64,000 nucleotides of DNA from Nitrososphaerota archaeon (GTDB lineage Archaea; Thermoproteota; Nitrososphaeria; Nitrososphaerales; Gagatemarchaeaceae): positions 434,001 to 498,000 of the forward strand of contig JAFLYY010000001.1 of assembly GCA_029785825.1 (NCBI GenBank), read 5' to 3'. This document shows, piece by piece, positions 50,183-58,756 of the stretch. The notes beneath the pieces are model-generated. The model saw nothing but the letters and a program-made list of their open reading frames with translations. It was not told the DNA's origin and did not search any database. Numbering within the stretch: the stretch's first letter is position 1; each line of letters begins with the position of its first letter. The translations under genes and the position numbers were made by a program.

Positions 50183-51443
50183 CGGCCCCGAAGACTGAGC
50201 CGAGGAGGTCCAGCTTCTCTTCTTCCGTAAGGCTGGCGTGCGTGTTCCGCGCGAACCTGGTCGGTCTCGCCAGGATCTTGCTGACGATCCGGCGACCCAT
50301 GGCGTCGACGACGTGCTTGTCCCTCCATGAAAGGTTCCCGAGCCTGCTCACCGCTCTCTTCAGCTCCTCTTCCCTCACTGCTTCGGCCCAGGAATACAGG
50401 TTCGCCAGGGTAGCGGACATCCTGGTCTGGACGAGCCACTGGTAGAACTCATGCGCTTCCTTGGCCACGGCCCCGTCGGCTACCTTCAGGTGAGGGTTGA
50501 CCTTCCACGGGCTGGCCATCTTCGCCAGGTCGTCCAGGTTGAAGAGCTTCACGTTGGGAAGCTCCTTGACCGAGTCAGATACGTTCCTGGGCATCCCCAG
50601 GTCCACCACCACCCTGGCCTTCCTGCCTGAGAGGTCGGAAGCGGAGAGGACTGGCCTGCGGGCGGTAGTGGCTGAGATTATGACGTCGCACCTCTTTGCG
50701 ACCTTCTTCAGGTCGGGGTACTTGACGAGAGTGCACCATTCGAGCCCGGCGGGCGGGACCTTCCTCCTGGACACGACGTAGAGCCTCTTCGCCTTCCCCT
50801 TCAGCCTGCGGGCTGCGAGCCGTATCATCTTCCCAGTGCCTATGAGCATCACCGACTTCTTCTCGGCCCCGGCTCGGTCGACGGCGTCCAGTGCAAGGTC
50901 GCTCAGAGAAGCTTCGCCAGGGGCGAAGCCGTAGGCTTCCCGGACCCTCGACCCGACGCGGTATGCGCGGTCGAAGAGAGGAGACAGCATCCCCTTGGAG
51001 TTCCCCTTCTTCCTCGAGCTCACACCTGCCCCCCTGACCTGAGAGAGGATCTGAGGTTCGCCGACGACGACCGACTCGAGCCCTGACGCTACCCTGAACA
51101 GGTGTTCGACCGCCTTCTCGCCTTCCAGCCTGTAGAGCTCGCTGTCGCCCCCGGCGATGCCCGTCGCGTCCTGGAGGTGCCTCAGAAGGGAGACGTAGGA
51201 CTTTTTGGGTTCACTGGAGACGAAGTACAGCTCGAACCTGTTGCACGTCGAAAGGAGAGCGGACTCGTCTGCCGCGAGCGCATCTTCGACGTGGTCTTCG
51301 GTCGCGTTCCTCGCCAGCGCTTCCCGGAACTGGATCCCAGAGGACTTGTACGAGGTGCCTATCAGGGCCAGCTGAGGAACGGCGGGGGGGACCGGAGAGC
51401 CCCTGGAGACAGAGGAATCTTGCACGCGCTGCTGTGTCCTCAA
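50163..51443 (-). CDS. hemA: Glutamyl-tRNA reductase
   Basis: A 426-residue NADPH enzyme that makes glutamate-1-semialdehyde from Glu-tRNA; first step of C5 tetrapyrrole synthesis. Seen: nucleophile C67 in LLSTCNRFELYF, GLESVVVGEPQILSQV, Rossmann loop VMLIGTGKMIRLAARRL, VVDLGMPRNVSDSV and a C-terminal dimer helix. First gene of hemACDBQLEH. The TTG is ~34 nt after TTTTATTTAAC, a likely promoter for the operon. The first ~22 residues are a non-conserved Ser/Pro-rich lead. Confidence 0.95.
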   Translation of the reverse strand: MRTQQRVQDSSVSRGSPVPPAVPQLALIGTSYKSSGIQFREALARNATEDHVEDALAADESALLSTCNRFELYFVSSEPKKSYVSLLRHLQDATGIAGGDSELYRLEGEKAVEHLFRVASGLESVVVGEPQILSQVRGAGVSSRKKGNSKGMLSPLFDRAYRVGSRVREAYGFAPGEASLSDLALDAVDRAGAEKKSVMLIGTGKMIRLAARRLKGKAKRLYVVSRRKVPPAGLEWCTLVKYPDLKKVAKRCDVIISATTARRPVLSASDLSGRKARVVVDLGMPRNVSDSVKELPNVKLFNLDDLAKMASPWKVNPHLKVADGAVAKEAHEFYQWLVQTRMSATLANLYSWAEAVREEELKRAVSRLGNLSWRDKHVVDAMGRRIVSKILARPTRFARNTHASLTEEEKLDLLGSVFGAGGTDAE

Positions 51444-51774
51444 CGGCTGTCTTCTTCGCGGCCCCCTGCGATTTTATTTAACGTTTGTTACACACGCTCA
51501 TGGTCAGCCTTGCCCCTCGACCCCAAAAGGGCCCGCCGTGTTTGAGGGCGGTCCCCTCCCCCGCTCACGTCCGCATGAATCAACTCGAGGATGCAGAAGC
51601 GCGCCACCGCCCCCCTCGTGAACCGCCTACTTGGCGCCCGGGGCCAGGAACGAGGAGGAACAGCAAGCCCGGGTCGGAGGGCCGCGAAGGGGACCATGGC
51701 GTCGTCGGGGGGGCGGCGGAAAGACCACGGCCTGCTCCGGAGCGGTGACGATGGGAAGACGCTCGTTCCAGCCG
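51444..51774. other. Gap between hemA and the HerA-like gene
   Basis: 331 nt. Its left end holds TTTTATTTAAC (51472-51482), the presumed hemA TATA box. The rest is extremely GC-rich with several complementary runs (CCCGGG copies near 51640 and 51670). An 82-codon plus-strand frame from an ATG at 51500 is Arg/Pro/Gly-rich and does not look like a protein. A structured RNA is possible, but I recognise no family. Confidence 0.4.
51472..51482 (-). promoter_or_regulatory. Promoter of the heme operon
   Basis: TTTTATTTAAC is the only AT-rich run in a GC-rich gap, 29-39 nt before the hemA TTG. It probably drives the whole eight-gene operon. Archaeal TATA function is inferred from spacing and base composition. 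Confidence 0.5.
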
Positions 51775-53379
51775 CTACGCGGCCAGTTCCTTTCCGCTGC
51801 GGCCGTCCACCAGCACCTGCCTACGCCTCCTCCTGACCACGAGCCCGACCTTGAACACCGGGTATAGGAACGGCTCGAAGCTCTCTACGTCGGCTCCCTC
51901 CCACAGTCCCTTTACCACGTCTCTGACGTCCGACTCCTTGATCTTCGGAGGGACGACCTTCGCCCTCCGCGTGTCCACGGCGCCGAGCTCGAGGGGGGCG
52001 GACTCGGATGGGAGGGGCGGGAGGTCCGTCAGCCGCCTGTACAGCTTCCTATTCCTCACCTCCACGGTCCTCACGAGCCGCCTGTCGTTCAATGCGCCCA
52101 GGACCCTGGACACCCCTCCCTTGGACTCGCCCAGGGCGCTGGCTATGTCGAGCGCGCTCCTGTCCATGTCCGGCCTGGTCTCCCTCAGCACCTCGACCTG
52201 CAGCGTGGTCAGCCCCAGGAGCTTCTCGAAGCCTCTCCTCACCTCCAGCCCCCGGCCCACCGTCACCTGCCGCCCGGACGAGCCGTCAAGGTAGGCGTAC
52301 ACCGTCTCGAACCTCCGCTTCAACAGGCCGCGCCTCACCCTGACCCCGAGCTGTATCAGGGTCATCAGCTGCAGGCTCACGTCGGTCACCGTCTCCCGTG
52401 GGCCGAAGATCCCATGGCTCCTCTCCCGCCGCACCATCACAGGTATGTCGTCCGTCTTCAGAGAGGGCTCGAGGCCGGGGCTTGTCTTCGTCTCCTCGAT
52501 GCCGCGCCTCTCCACGGGTTCCTCCTCGCTTCGCGTCCCCTCGGCCACCATTCCGGGTCCGACGTACTTCTTCACCAGGCGCTTCCTCAGCGAGGGGGTC
52601 ACTCCGCCGGGCTTCGTCACCCTCTCCTTTATGGTGAGCAGCGCCGGGGTTGGGGAGAACCCTCCCATGGCGAAGAACTGGCCTGCCCTCAGCGAGGTGA
52701 GCTCCTTCGGGAGCCCCTTCCCGGGAAAGAACTGGGCCACCGACTGCAGGTCGTTCTGGATGATGAGCTTCCCTATCAGCTGGTTGCCGCACTGGCTCAG
52801 GACGTTCTTGTCCACAAGGGAAGGGCGCTGAGAGCAGATCATCAACCCCAACCCTCTCTTCCTCCCGCGGCGGGCTACCTCGGCGAAAATCGGGACCCTC
52901 TGCCCTGCCTGCGGGACGAACTTATCGGCTTCTTCCACCACCACTAGATACGGGGTCCTCCTTTCGGTGAGGGCGGCGTACAGCTCTTCCATGAACGTCG
53001 CGACCTTGCCATTGGGGTCGGTGAGGTCCGAGACGTCAAGGATGAGCGGCGATATGTCGGGGGCCTGCTTGGCCAGGTCTTTCAAGTCCGCCCCTTCCCA
53101 TGAGTAGTCGCACCCCTGCTCCTCTCCCACCCAGATGGCATCGAACTTCTCCTTGAGGCCGGTGTGCTCCCCCTCTGTGTCTATGATGGCGAAGGGTATC
53201 CCGTTCCGGCAGAGCTCCTCGCAGATGACCCCCACGGCGTAGCTCTTGCCGCTCCCGCTGCTCCCCAGGACGCAGGTCCTCCCGGTGGCCACCAGGTTGG
53301 CATCGACCGCGAACGGGGCCCCTCCCACGGCCCCGATGCCGAGGACAGGCTCCCCCTGAGGGTCGGACAATCTCTCCAT
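51775..53379 (-). CDS. HerA-like P-loop ATPase (DUF87) with C-terminal winged helix
   Basis: 534 residues. VLGIGAVGGAPFAVDANLVA leads to Walker A (VLGSSGSGKSYAVGVI), an acidic strand (FAIIDTEGEHTGL), Walker B (YLVVVEEADKFVP), sensor region GLGLMICSQRPSLVDKNVLS and the arginine-finger-like GQFFAMGGFSP. The C-terminal ~190 residues include a helix-turn-helix (ALDIASALGESKGGVSRVLG). HerA-type ATPases pump or remodel DNA, usually with NurA in archaeal end resection. No NurA is adjacent, so it may be a related DNA translocase or a regulator. Confidence 0.85.
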   Translation of the reverse strand: MERLSDPQGEPVLGIGAVGGAPFAVDANLVATGRTCVLGSSGSGKSYAVGVICEELCRNGIPFAIIDTEGEHTGLKEKFDAIWVGEEQGCDYSWEGADLKDLAKQAPDISPLILDVSDLTDPNGKVATFMEELYAALTERRTPYLVVVEEADKFVPQAGQRVPIFAEVARRGRKRGLGLMICSQRPSLVDKNVLSQCGNQLIGKLIIQNDLQSVAQFFPGKGLPKELTSLRAGQFFAMGGFSPTPALLTIKERVTKPGGVTPSLRKRLVKKYVGPGMVAEGTRSEEEPVERRGIEETKTSPGLEPSLKTDDIPVMVRRERSHGIFGPRETVTDVSLQLMTLIQLGVRVRRGLLKRRFETVYAYLDGSSGRQVTVGRGLEVRRGFEKLLGLTTLQVEVLRETRPDMDRSALDIASALGESKGGVSRVLGALNDRRLVRTVEVRNRKLYRRLTDLPPLPSESAPLELGAVDTRRAKVVPPKIKESDVRDVVKGLWEGADVESFEPFLYPVFKVGLVVRRRRRQVLVDGRSGKELAA

Positions 53380-53502
53380 CACCCTCCGGGACTCCGGTAA
53401 ATCCGTTGTGGATTGGTCGACCCTCCGCGTCCCGCGAACCTTTTTTATCGCAAATCGTCGCGGGGGTCCCGTGACCTCCAGCCGGGGACCGGTGGGGCGG
53501 CG

Positions 53503-53976
53503 ATGAGCTCCAACCCGCAGAGCCTCCAGGACAGGTACGCGCCGAACAGCGTCTGCTTCGGCTGCGGCCCGAAGAACGGGAAGGGGCTGAGGGTCAAGAG
53601 CGTCCCCATGGGGGACGCGGTCATTGCAGACTGGACGCCGGGGGAGGAGCATGTCGCCTTCGGGACGTACGGGAGCGGCGGCATAATCTCTGTCCTCTTG
53701 GACTGCAACGGGAACTGGGCGGGGGCCTACGCTTTGATGAAGGCGAAGGGGTTAGACGCTCCGCCCGGGACCGTCACCGCCGAGTACACGGTGAGGTTCC
53801 TGCGGCCCAGCCCCATCGACAGGCGGTGGAGGCTGACCGCCTGGGCGACGAAGATGGACGGGGACAGGGTGAACGTATCCGAGGAGCTGAGCGTCGGGGG
53901 GACGGTGACCGCTACGATGACCGGTCTTTTCGTAGCTGTAAAGGAAGGGCACCCGGCCTTCGACCGCTGGCGGTAG
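53503..53976 (+). CDS. Hot-dog fold thioesterase (PaaI/4HBT-like)
   Basis: 157 residues. The N-terminal CFGCGPKNGKGLRVKS (C-x-x-C-x-x-x-N-x-x-G-L) is typical of a PaaI-like subgroup, followed by HVAFGTYGSGGIISVLLDCN, YTVRFLRPSPIDRRWRLTAW and a final strand TATMTGLFVAVK. TTTTTTATCG upstream could serve this gene and the divergent HerA-like gene. Probably hydrolyses an acyl-CoA; substrate unknown. Confidence 0.8.
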   Translation: MSSNPQSLQDRYAPNSVCFGCGPKNGKGLRVKSVPMGDAVIADWTPGEEHVAFGTYGSGGIISVLLDCNGNWAGAYALMKAKGLDAPPGTVTAEYTVRFLRPSPIDRRWRLTAWATKMDGDRVNVSEELSVGGTVTATMTGLFVAVKEGHPAFDRWR

Positions 53977-53990
53977 GGAGGGCCCCGACC

Positions 53991-55385
53991 GTGGGAAAGG
54001 AGGAATTCCCGAGGACCGCCCGCGCCCTGGGTGAAGCCTACAGGACCGGGGGAGCGACCCCGGAGGAGGCGCTCAGGTGGTTCCTCGAGAGGATCGCCGC
54101 CCTGAACCCGCGGATCAACGCCTTCATCACCGTCCTGAAGGACGAGGCCGAGAGGGCTGCGGCTCGGTCGTCGCGGAGGTTCAAGGACGGGCGACCCCTC
54201 GGACCCCTCGACGGCGTCCCGGTGGCGGTGAAGGACATCTTCTACATCGACGGCGTGGAGTGCACCGCCGGGTCGAAGATCCTGGCTGGCAACGTCGCCC
54301 CCTACGACTCGCCCGTCGTGCGGAGGCTGAAGGAAGCAGGCGCGATAATCCTGGGGACCACCAACCTCCACGAGTTCGCCGCGGGGACCACCAGCGTCAA
54401 CCCCCACTTCGGCGCGGTGAGGAACCCCTGGAGCGAAGGTCACATCGCCGGCGGGTCCAGCGGAGGGTCGGCCGCCGCGGTCGCTTCTGGGATGGCGCCG
54501 GCGGCCCTCGGGACGGACACCGCGGGCTCCGTGAGGATCCCTGCCGCCCTTTGCGGGGTCGTGGGCCTGAAGCCCACCTACGGCCGGGTCAGCAGGCTGG
54601 GGGTGGTCCCGCTGGCGGCTTCTCTCGACACGGTGGGGGTCCTGACGTCTTCGTGCTGGGACGCGGCGGTGCTCCTGGGCGCCATCGCCGGAGGAGAGAA
54701 GGGGGACGTCACCACGGTCGAGCGCGAAGTCCCGGACTACGCCTCGCTTTCGGCTCGCGTCACGGGCGCGAGGGTCGGCATCGTGAAGGAGTATTCTCAG
54801 GACGCCCTTGACCCGGCTGTCGAGGAGAACTTTCGGGGCTTCGTCGCGGGTCTCGGGAAGGCCGGGTTCTCGGTCTCCGAAGCTCGGCTCGACGGGATCT
54901 CCGAGGTCTACGAGCGCTGGGTCCCCGTACGCAGGGCGGAGGCGACCGCCTTCCACCTCAGGTGGCTTCAGAGCACCCCAGAGCTCTATGGTGACGACGT
55001 CCGCCGTCTCCTGGAGCAGGGGAAGGGCGTCATGGCGGTCGACTACGTGAACGCGGTGAACGCACGCCCTTCGTATATGGAGAGGTTCGCCGCCTCCATG
55101 AAGGGCTTCGACGTCCTCGCCGTCCCATGCACGGCGATCCCGGCCCCGAAGATCGGGCAGGAGACAGTCAACCTCGGAGGGAAGGAGGTCCCGGTCTATT
55201 CGGCGCTGAACAGGCTGACGCTGCCCTTCAACTACGTCGGATTCCCCGTGATTTCCATCCCATCAGGGGCGACCGGAGGGCTCCCGCTGGGGGTCCAGCT
55301 CGTGGGGAAGCTCTTCGACGAGGAGACGGTCCTGGCCGTCGCCGGAGCCTATGAGGCGAGGGTCGGCCCCTTCCCTCACCCGTGA
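53991..55385 (+). CDS. Amidase signature family protein (GatA-like)
   Basis: 464 residues with the Ser-cisSer-Lys triad: Lys in GVPVAVKDIFYIDG, cis-Ser in AGGSSGGSAAAVASG and nucleophile Ser in GTDTAGSVRIPAALCG; then GLKPTYGRVSRLGV. Could be the GatA subunit of Glu-tRNA amidotransferase or a stand-alone amidase. No gatB or gatC is adjacent, and the N-terminus is longer than in GatA. The GTG has GGGAGG about 9 nt upstream and follows the thioesterase stop by 14 nt, so the two are cotranscribed. Confidence 0.88.
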   Translation: MGKEEFPRTARALGEAYRTGGATPEEALRWFLERIAALNPRINAFITVLKDEAERAAARSSRRFKDGRPLGPLDGVPVAVKDIFYIDGVECTAGSKILAGNVAPYDSPVVRRLKEAGAIILGTTNLHEFAAGTTSVNPHFGAVRNPWSEGHIAGGSSGGSAAAVASGMAPAALGTDTAGSVRIPAALCGVVGLKPTYGRVSRLGVVPLAASLDTVGVLTSSCWDAAVLLGAIAGGEKGDVTTVEREVPDYASLSARVTGARVGIVKEYSQDALDPAVEENFRGFVAGLGKAGFSVSEARLDGISEVYERWVPVRRAEATAFHLRWLQSTPELYGDDVRRLLEQGKGVMAVDYVNAVNARPSYMERFAASMKGFDVLAVPCTAIPAPKIGQETVNLGGKEVPVYSALNRLTLPFNYVGFPVISIPSGATGGLPLGVQLVGKLFDEETVLAVAGAYEARVGPFPHP

Positions 55386-55427
55386 CCCGACTTGTTAATA
55401 TCTGACCGGAGACTCCCCATCGCTCGC

Positions 55428-55799
55428 ATGAAGCTAAGCTGGGGGGTCGGGTTCGTGGTCGCCGTCCTCCTTTCGACGGCGGCTGGGCTCCTCGGGGTGG
55501 TGGGGGCTAAGGGAGCCCTTTCACTCGCGCTCCTCTTGGTCGGCGCGTGGACTTTGCTTTCAGCCTTCGTCATAGTGGATAGGGAAGACAGGACTTTCTA
55601 CACCGGTTGGGGGATCGTCCTCGCCGGTCTCTCGCTCTCTTACGTCATCCCCTTCCGCTACGCCTTGGGGCTCGTCCTCATCGCCGTGGTCGTCCTGATA
55701 GTGGCGACGGTGACCTTCGGGAGAGCCCCGAGGATGAGCGCCGCAGCGGCCCCTCCTCCTTCCACCACCGGAGAGACCCCCGCCGCGACCGCTATCTAG
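55428..55799 (+). CDS. Four-helix membrane protein of unknown function
   Basis: 123 residues. Helices: WGVGFVVAVLLSTAAGLLGV, LSLALLLVGAWTLLSAFVIV, GWGIVLAGLSLSYVIPF and ALGLVLIAVVVLIVATVTF, with an Ala/Pro/Thr-rich tail. A CTTGTTAATATC box about 30 nt upstream supports the ATG. It overlaps the convergent pyrC end by 8 bp. Not recognised. Confidence 0.6.
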   Translation: MKLSWGVGFVVAVLLSTAAGLLGVVGAKGALSLALLLVGAWTLLSAFVIVDREDRTFYTGWGIVLAGLSLSYVIPFRYALGLVLIAVVVLIVATVTFGRAPRMSAAAAPPPSTTGETPAATAI

Positions 55800-57063
55800 C
55801 CAGCTCTCCGTCGTCCAGCACGGGCTCTCCGCCGACTATTGTGTACCTGGCCCGCCCGGGGAACTCCCTCCCTTCGTAGGGGGACCATCCGCATCTGCTC
55901 TGGACGTCGTCCCGCCTGACTACCTCCGGCGAGCGGAGGTCGAGGACGGTGAAGTCCGCCCTCTTGCCGGGGGATATCTCGCCCCTGTCGCGGAGGCCGA
56001 GGTATGCGGCCGGGTTGGACGACGCGACCCTGGCTATGACGGTCGGGTCCACGCCCTGGTCTCTTATCAGCCAGGATACCACATGGGAGTAGTCGTCGAG
56101 CCCCGGGACGCCTGCAAGCCCCTGGTCCTCCTTCTCCTCTTCGAGGTGGGGGGCATGGTCGGTGACAAGGAAAGAGACTGACGAGTCCCCCACCCCTTCC
56201 AGGAGCGCCCCCCTGTCCTCCTCTCCCCTGAGGGGAGGGTTAGTCCTCAGCAGCCTGTTGTCCAGGAGCGCCCTCCTGCTGAAGTAGAGGTGGTGGAGCG
56301 AAGCCTCGCAGCTCAGCCGCAGCCCCTCTTCGACCCCCGACCTGACCAGCCTCAGGGTGTCGGCGACTGACGCATGGCAGATGTTAACCCTGAGCCCTTT
56401 CGTCTCTCTCAGGGCGGCCACGACCCTCCTCACCGCCTCCGTCTCTGCGCGGGGCGGCCTGGCGTCGGGGTACGTCTCGGCCCCTGACGCCTCCCCCATC
56501 TTCGCCTCAGATTCGTCCAAGACCTCCTGGTCCTCACAATGGACGCTCAAGGGCCTCCCGGTCGCGGCGACCGCTCCGAAGACCCGGCCGAGGGCGCCCG
56601 TCGGGAGAGCCCTCGCTCCCGTCGTCTCAGACATGTACAGCTTGTACCCGACCACCCTGCCGGAGATGCTCGCGACGTCCTCCATCTTCTCTCCGACCCC
56701 CCCGTTGAGCATCACGCCGACCACCGCCTTCTCCCTCGCGAGGCGGGCTTTGATGTCGAGCGCTTCCCTGGTCGTGGCGGGGGTCGGGTTGTTCGGCATG
56801 TCGACCACGGCGGTGACCCCTCCGTGGGCGGCCGCTCTCGTCCCGGTCCTGAAGTCCTCCTTCCGCTCCCATCCGGGTTCCCTCAGGTGCACGTGCAGGT
56901 CGATGAACCCGGGGAATATCAGGCACCTCCCGGCGTCGATCCTCCTCGAGCCTTTCAGGGCTCGCCCGATCTCCCTGACGAGTCCGTCGCTCACTCCAAC
57001 CTCCAGGTCTTCGACCCCCCCGGGGGTCACGACCCTGCCCCCGAGGACGAGGTCGTGCTCCAT
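55792..57063 (-). CDS. pyrC: Dihydroorotase
   Basis: A 423-residue amidohydrolase-fold enzyme that closes carbamoyl-aspartate to dihydroorotate. Seen: zinc site HVHLREPG, DMPNNPTPATT, bridging Lys in GYKLYMSETTG, His in VHCEDQ and ICHASVADTL, catalytic Asp in VTDHAPHLEEEK and GLDDYS. Class I (long) type. Begins 5 nt after pyrI; third gene of pyrBIC. Confidence 0.94.
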   Translation of the reverse strand: MEHDLVLGGRVVTPGGVEDLEVGVSDGLVREIGRALKGSRRIDAGRCLIFPGFIDLHVHLREPGWERKEDFRTGTRAAAHGGVTAVVDMPNNPTPATTREALDIKARLAREKAVVGVMLNGGVGEKMEDVASISGRVVGYKLYMSETTGARALPTGALGRVFGAVAATGRPLSVHCEDQEVLDESEAKMGEASGAETYPDARPPRAETEAVRRVVAALRETKGLRVNICHASVADTLRLVRSGVEEGLRLSCEASLHHLYFSRRALLDNRLLRTNPPLRGEEDRGALLEGVGDSSVSFLVTDHAPHLEEEKEDQGLAGVPGLDDYSHVVSWLIRDQGVDPTVIARVASSNPAAYLGLRDRGEISPGKRADFTVLDLRSPEVVRRDDVQSRCGWSPYEGREFPGRARYTIVGGEPVLDDGELAR

Positions 57064-57068
57064 GGGCG

Positions 57069-57557
57069 CTAAGTCCTCACGTGGTCAGGGACCTTCTCGA
57101 ACCCGAGGAGGGTGTCGCAGTACTGGCACTGCAGGAGCCTCTCCTCTTTCAGGGTGACGAACCTTGAGACCACGGGCTCCCTCTCGGTGTTGGATATACA
57201 GTTCAGCTCCGGGCACTTTACCCTCTCCTCTATCGCGTCAGGCACCTTGGGAGAGTACTTCGAGACCTTCCCCTCGTCGATGTAGTTGACGGTGATGTTG
57301 GGGAAGACCAGACAAAGGATGTCGGAGTCGCGCTCGTCCACGTGCCAGCTGTCTATCTTGATGATGTCCTTCCTGCCGAGGTGCTTCGAGGTGACGTTCT
57401 GTAAGATGACCACCGACACGTCTGCCTGCATCCTGGCCAGCTTGTCCAGCCTGAGGACGCGCGAGACCATGTCTGCCCTCCAGTCGGGGATGTGGTCTAT
57501 GACCGTCCCTTCCTCTATCCTGCTCACGAGCATCCTCTCTCTTTCAGGCGCGGCCAC
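57069..57557 (-). CDS. pyrI: Aspartate carbamoyltransferase regulatory chain
   Basis: 162 residues. The N-terminal allosteric domain (EGTVIDHIPDWRADMVSRVL; SKHLGRKDIIKIDSW) binds nucleotides, and the C-terminal zinc domain has four cysteines (CPELNC, CQYC) that contact the catalytic trimer. The GTG shares a base with the pyrB stop (TAGTG). Its presence implies feedback control of the pathway by CTP/ATP. Confidence 0.94.
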   Translation of the reverse strand: MAAPERERMLVSRIEEGTVIDHIPDWRADMVSRVLRLDKLARMQADVSVVILQNVTSKHLGRKDIIKIDSWHVDERDSDILCLVFPNITVNYIDEGKVSKYSPKVPDAIEERVKCPELNCISNTEREPVVSRFVTLKEERLLQCQYCDTLLGFEKVPDHVRT

Positions 57558-58498
57558 TATCTTCCACCTCCGAGTATGAGGTTCAACAGCACCATCCTCA
57601 ACGGGAGACCTCCGGCGGCCTGGACGAAGTACTGGGCGTAGTTGGTCTCGTCGATGTCCGTGGAGAGCTCGTCCACCCTAGGCAGGGGGTGGAGGACCTT
57701 GAGGGAAGGTTTCGCGTCCTTAAGCGACTCCAGGTTGACTTCGTACATCCCCTTCACCCTCTCGTATTCTGTGGGGTCTGGGATCCGCTCCTTCTGTATC
57801 CGGGTGACATAGAGGACGTCGAGCCCCGCCGCGACGTCCTTCAGCGTACGCTCCGTCCTCGGGGTGACTCCCCGATGCTTCAGGAACTGCGACACCTCCG
57901 TGCGCATCTGCAGCGCCTCGGGGGCGATGAACGTGATCTCGACGTCGAAGTTGGAGAGGGCGTAAGCCAGAGAGGAGGACGTCCTGCCATACCGGAGGTC
58001 TCCCAGCATCCCCACCTTGAGCCCGTCGATCCGCCCGAACGCCTTGTGGATGGCGTAGAGGTCCACCATCGCCTGGGTGGGGTGCTCCCTGCTCCCGTCC
58101 CCGGCGCTTATGACAGGGACGTCGGTGTTCTCAGCGGCGAACCTCGCGGCGCCCATCTTGGAGTGCCTGATGATGAAGACGTCCGCCCCGTACCCCTCGA
58201 ACATCCTGACCGTGTCGTGGAGCGTTTCCCCCTTCGTTATCGACGATCCTGTTGGCCCTGCGAACCCGGACACCCGCATCCCCAGCTTCTCTGCCGCTAT
58301 CTGGAAGCTCGAATAGGTCCGCGTGGACGGCTCGAAGAACAGGAGAGCCGCCAGCTTACCTCTGAGGGCCCCGTCCAGGCTCCCCCGATTGCTCTCAAGG
58401 TCGTGTACGGCATTCAGCACCTTCTCGAACTGGTCGCGCTTGAAGTCCCGGGCGCTCACCACATCCCTCCCCAGGAAGTCGACGTTCGGCGCCATCAA
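57557..58498 (-). CDS. pyrB: Aspartate carbamoyltransferase catalytic chain
   Basis: 313 residues; transfers the carbamoyl group to aspartate. Seen: FFEPSTRTYSSF (S-T-R-T carbamoyl-phosphate site), the FAGPTGSSITKGETL loop, GDGSREHPTQAMVDLYA, GDLRYGRTSSSLA and VLHPLPRVDELSTD. First gene of pyrBIC. Start TTG or the ATG right after it; GGTTAATGACA 20-30 nt upstream is the likely TATA box. Confidence 0.95.
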   Translation of the reverse strand: MMAPNVDFLGRDVVSARDFKRDQFEKVLNAVHDLESNRGSLDGALRGKLAALLFFEPSTRTYSSFQIAAEKLGMRVSGFAGPTGSSITKGETLHDTVRMFEGYGADVFIIRHSKMGAARFAAENTDVPVISAGDGSREHPTQAMVDLYAIHKAFGRIDGLKVGMLGDLRYGRTSSSLAYALSNFDVEITFIAPEALQMRTEVSQFLKHRGVTPRTERTLKDVAAGLDVLYVTRIQKERIPDPTEYERVKGMYEVNLESLKDAKPSLKVLHPLPRVDELSTDIDETNYAQYFVQAAGGLPLRMVLLNLILGGGR

Positions 58499-58756
58499 GC
58501 GAAGCCCCCGGGTGGATGGTTAATGACAGTTCCTGACCAAGTGCCGTCTCCCCAGAATCGCCCTATGGGAATTTTTGAACCCGCTCTTTAACTGACTCTG
58601 GTGGCGATTTAAGCCTTGGGCCGTGTCGCGTCTGTTCTGACGCCGCTCTGACTTCGGCCGCGGACCCTGGTTTCGCGAACGCAAGCCAGATCCAGTCCGG
58701 ACTTTTTCAAGCGCCAAATCCTTAAAAGTTGAATTCATGAGCTGCCTCTTCTTAGA
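58499..58756. promoter_or_regulatory. Divergent control region between pyrB and carA
   Basis: 258 nt. GGTTAATGACA (58518-58528) is placed for leaderless pyrB transcription on the minus strand. CTTAAAAGTT (58721-58730), 27-36 nt before the carA GTG, is placed for carA on the plus strand. Two more AT-rich boxes (CTTTAACTG near 58586, GATTTAAGCC near 58605) lie between. No operator or RNA switch was recognised, but the arrangement would allow joint control of both arms. Confidence 0.5.

Noticed and set aside
51590-51720. SRP RNA or RNase P RNA
   Set aside because: A CCAGG and an AGCA lie near each other, but the conserved loop sequence and flanking helices of SRP domain IV, and the conserved regions of RNase P RNA, could not be matched.
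51500-51748. 82-codon protein gene upstream of hemA on the plus strand
   Set aside because: Composition is Arg/Pro/Gly-rich with no fold-like pattern; more likely an effect of very high GC or a non-coding RNA.
53991-55385. Assignment as gatA of the Glu-tRNA amidotransferase
   Set aside because: The amidase triad is present, but gatB and gatC are not adjacent, so only an amidase-family call is made.
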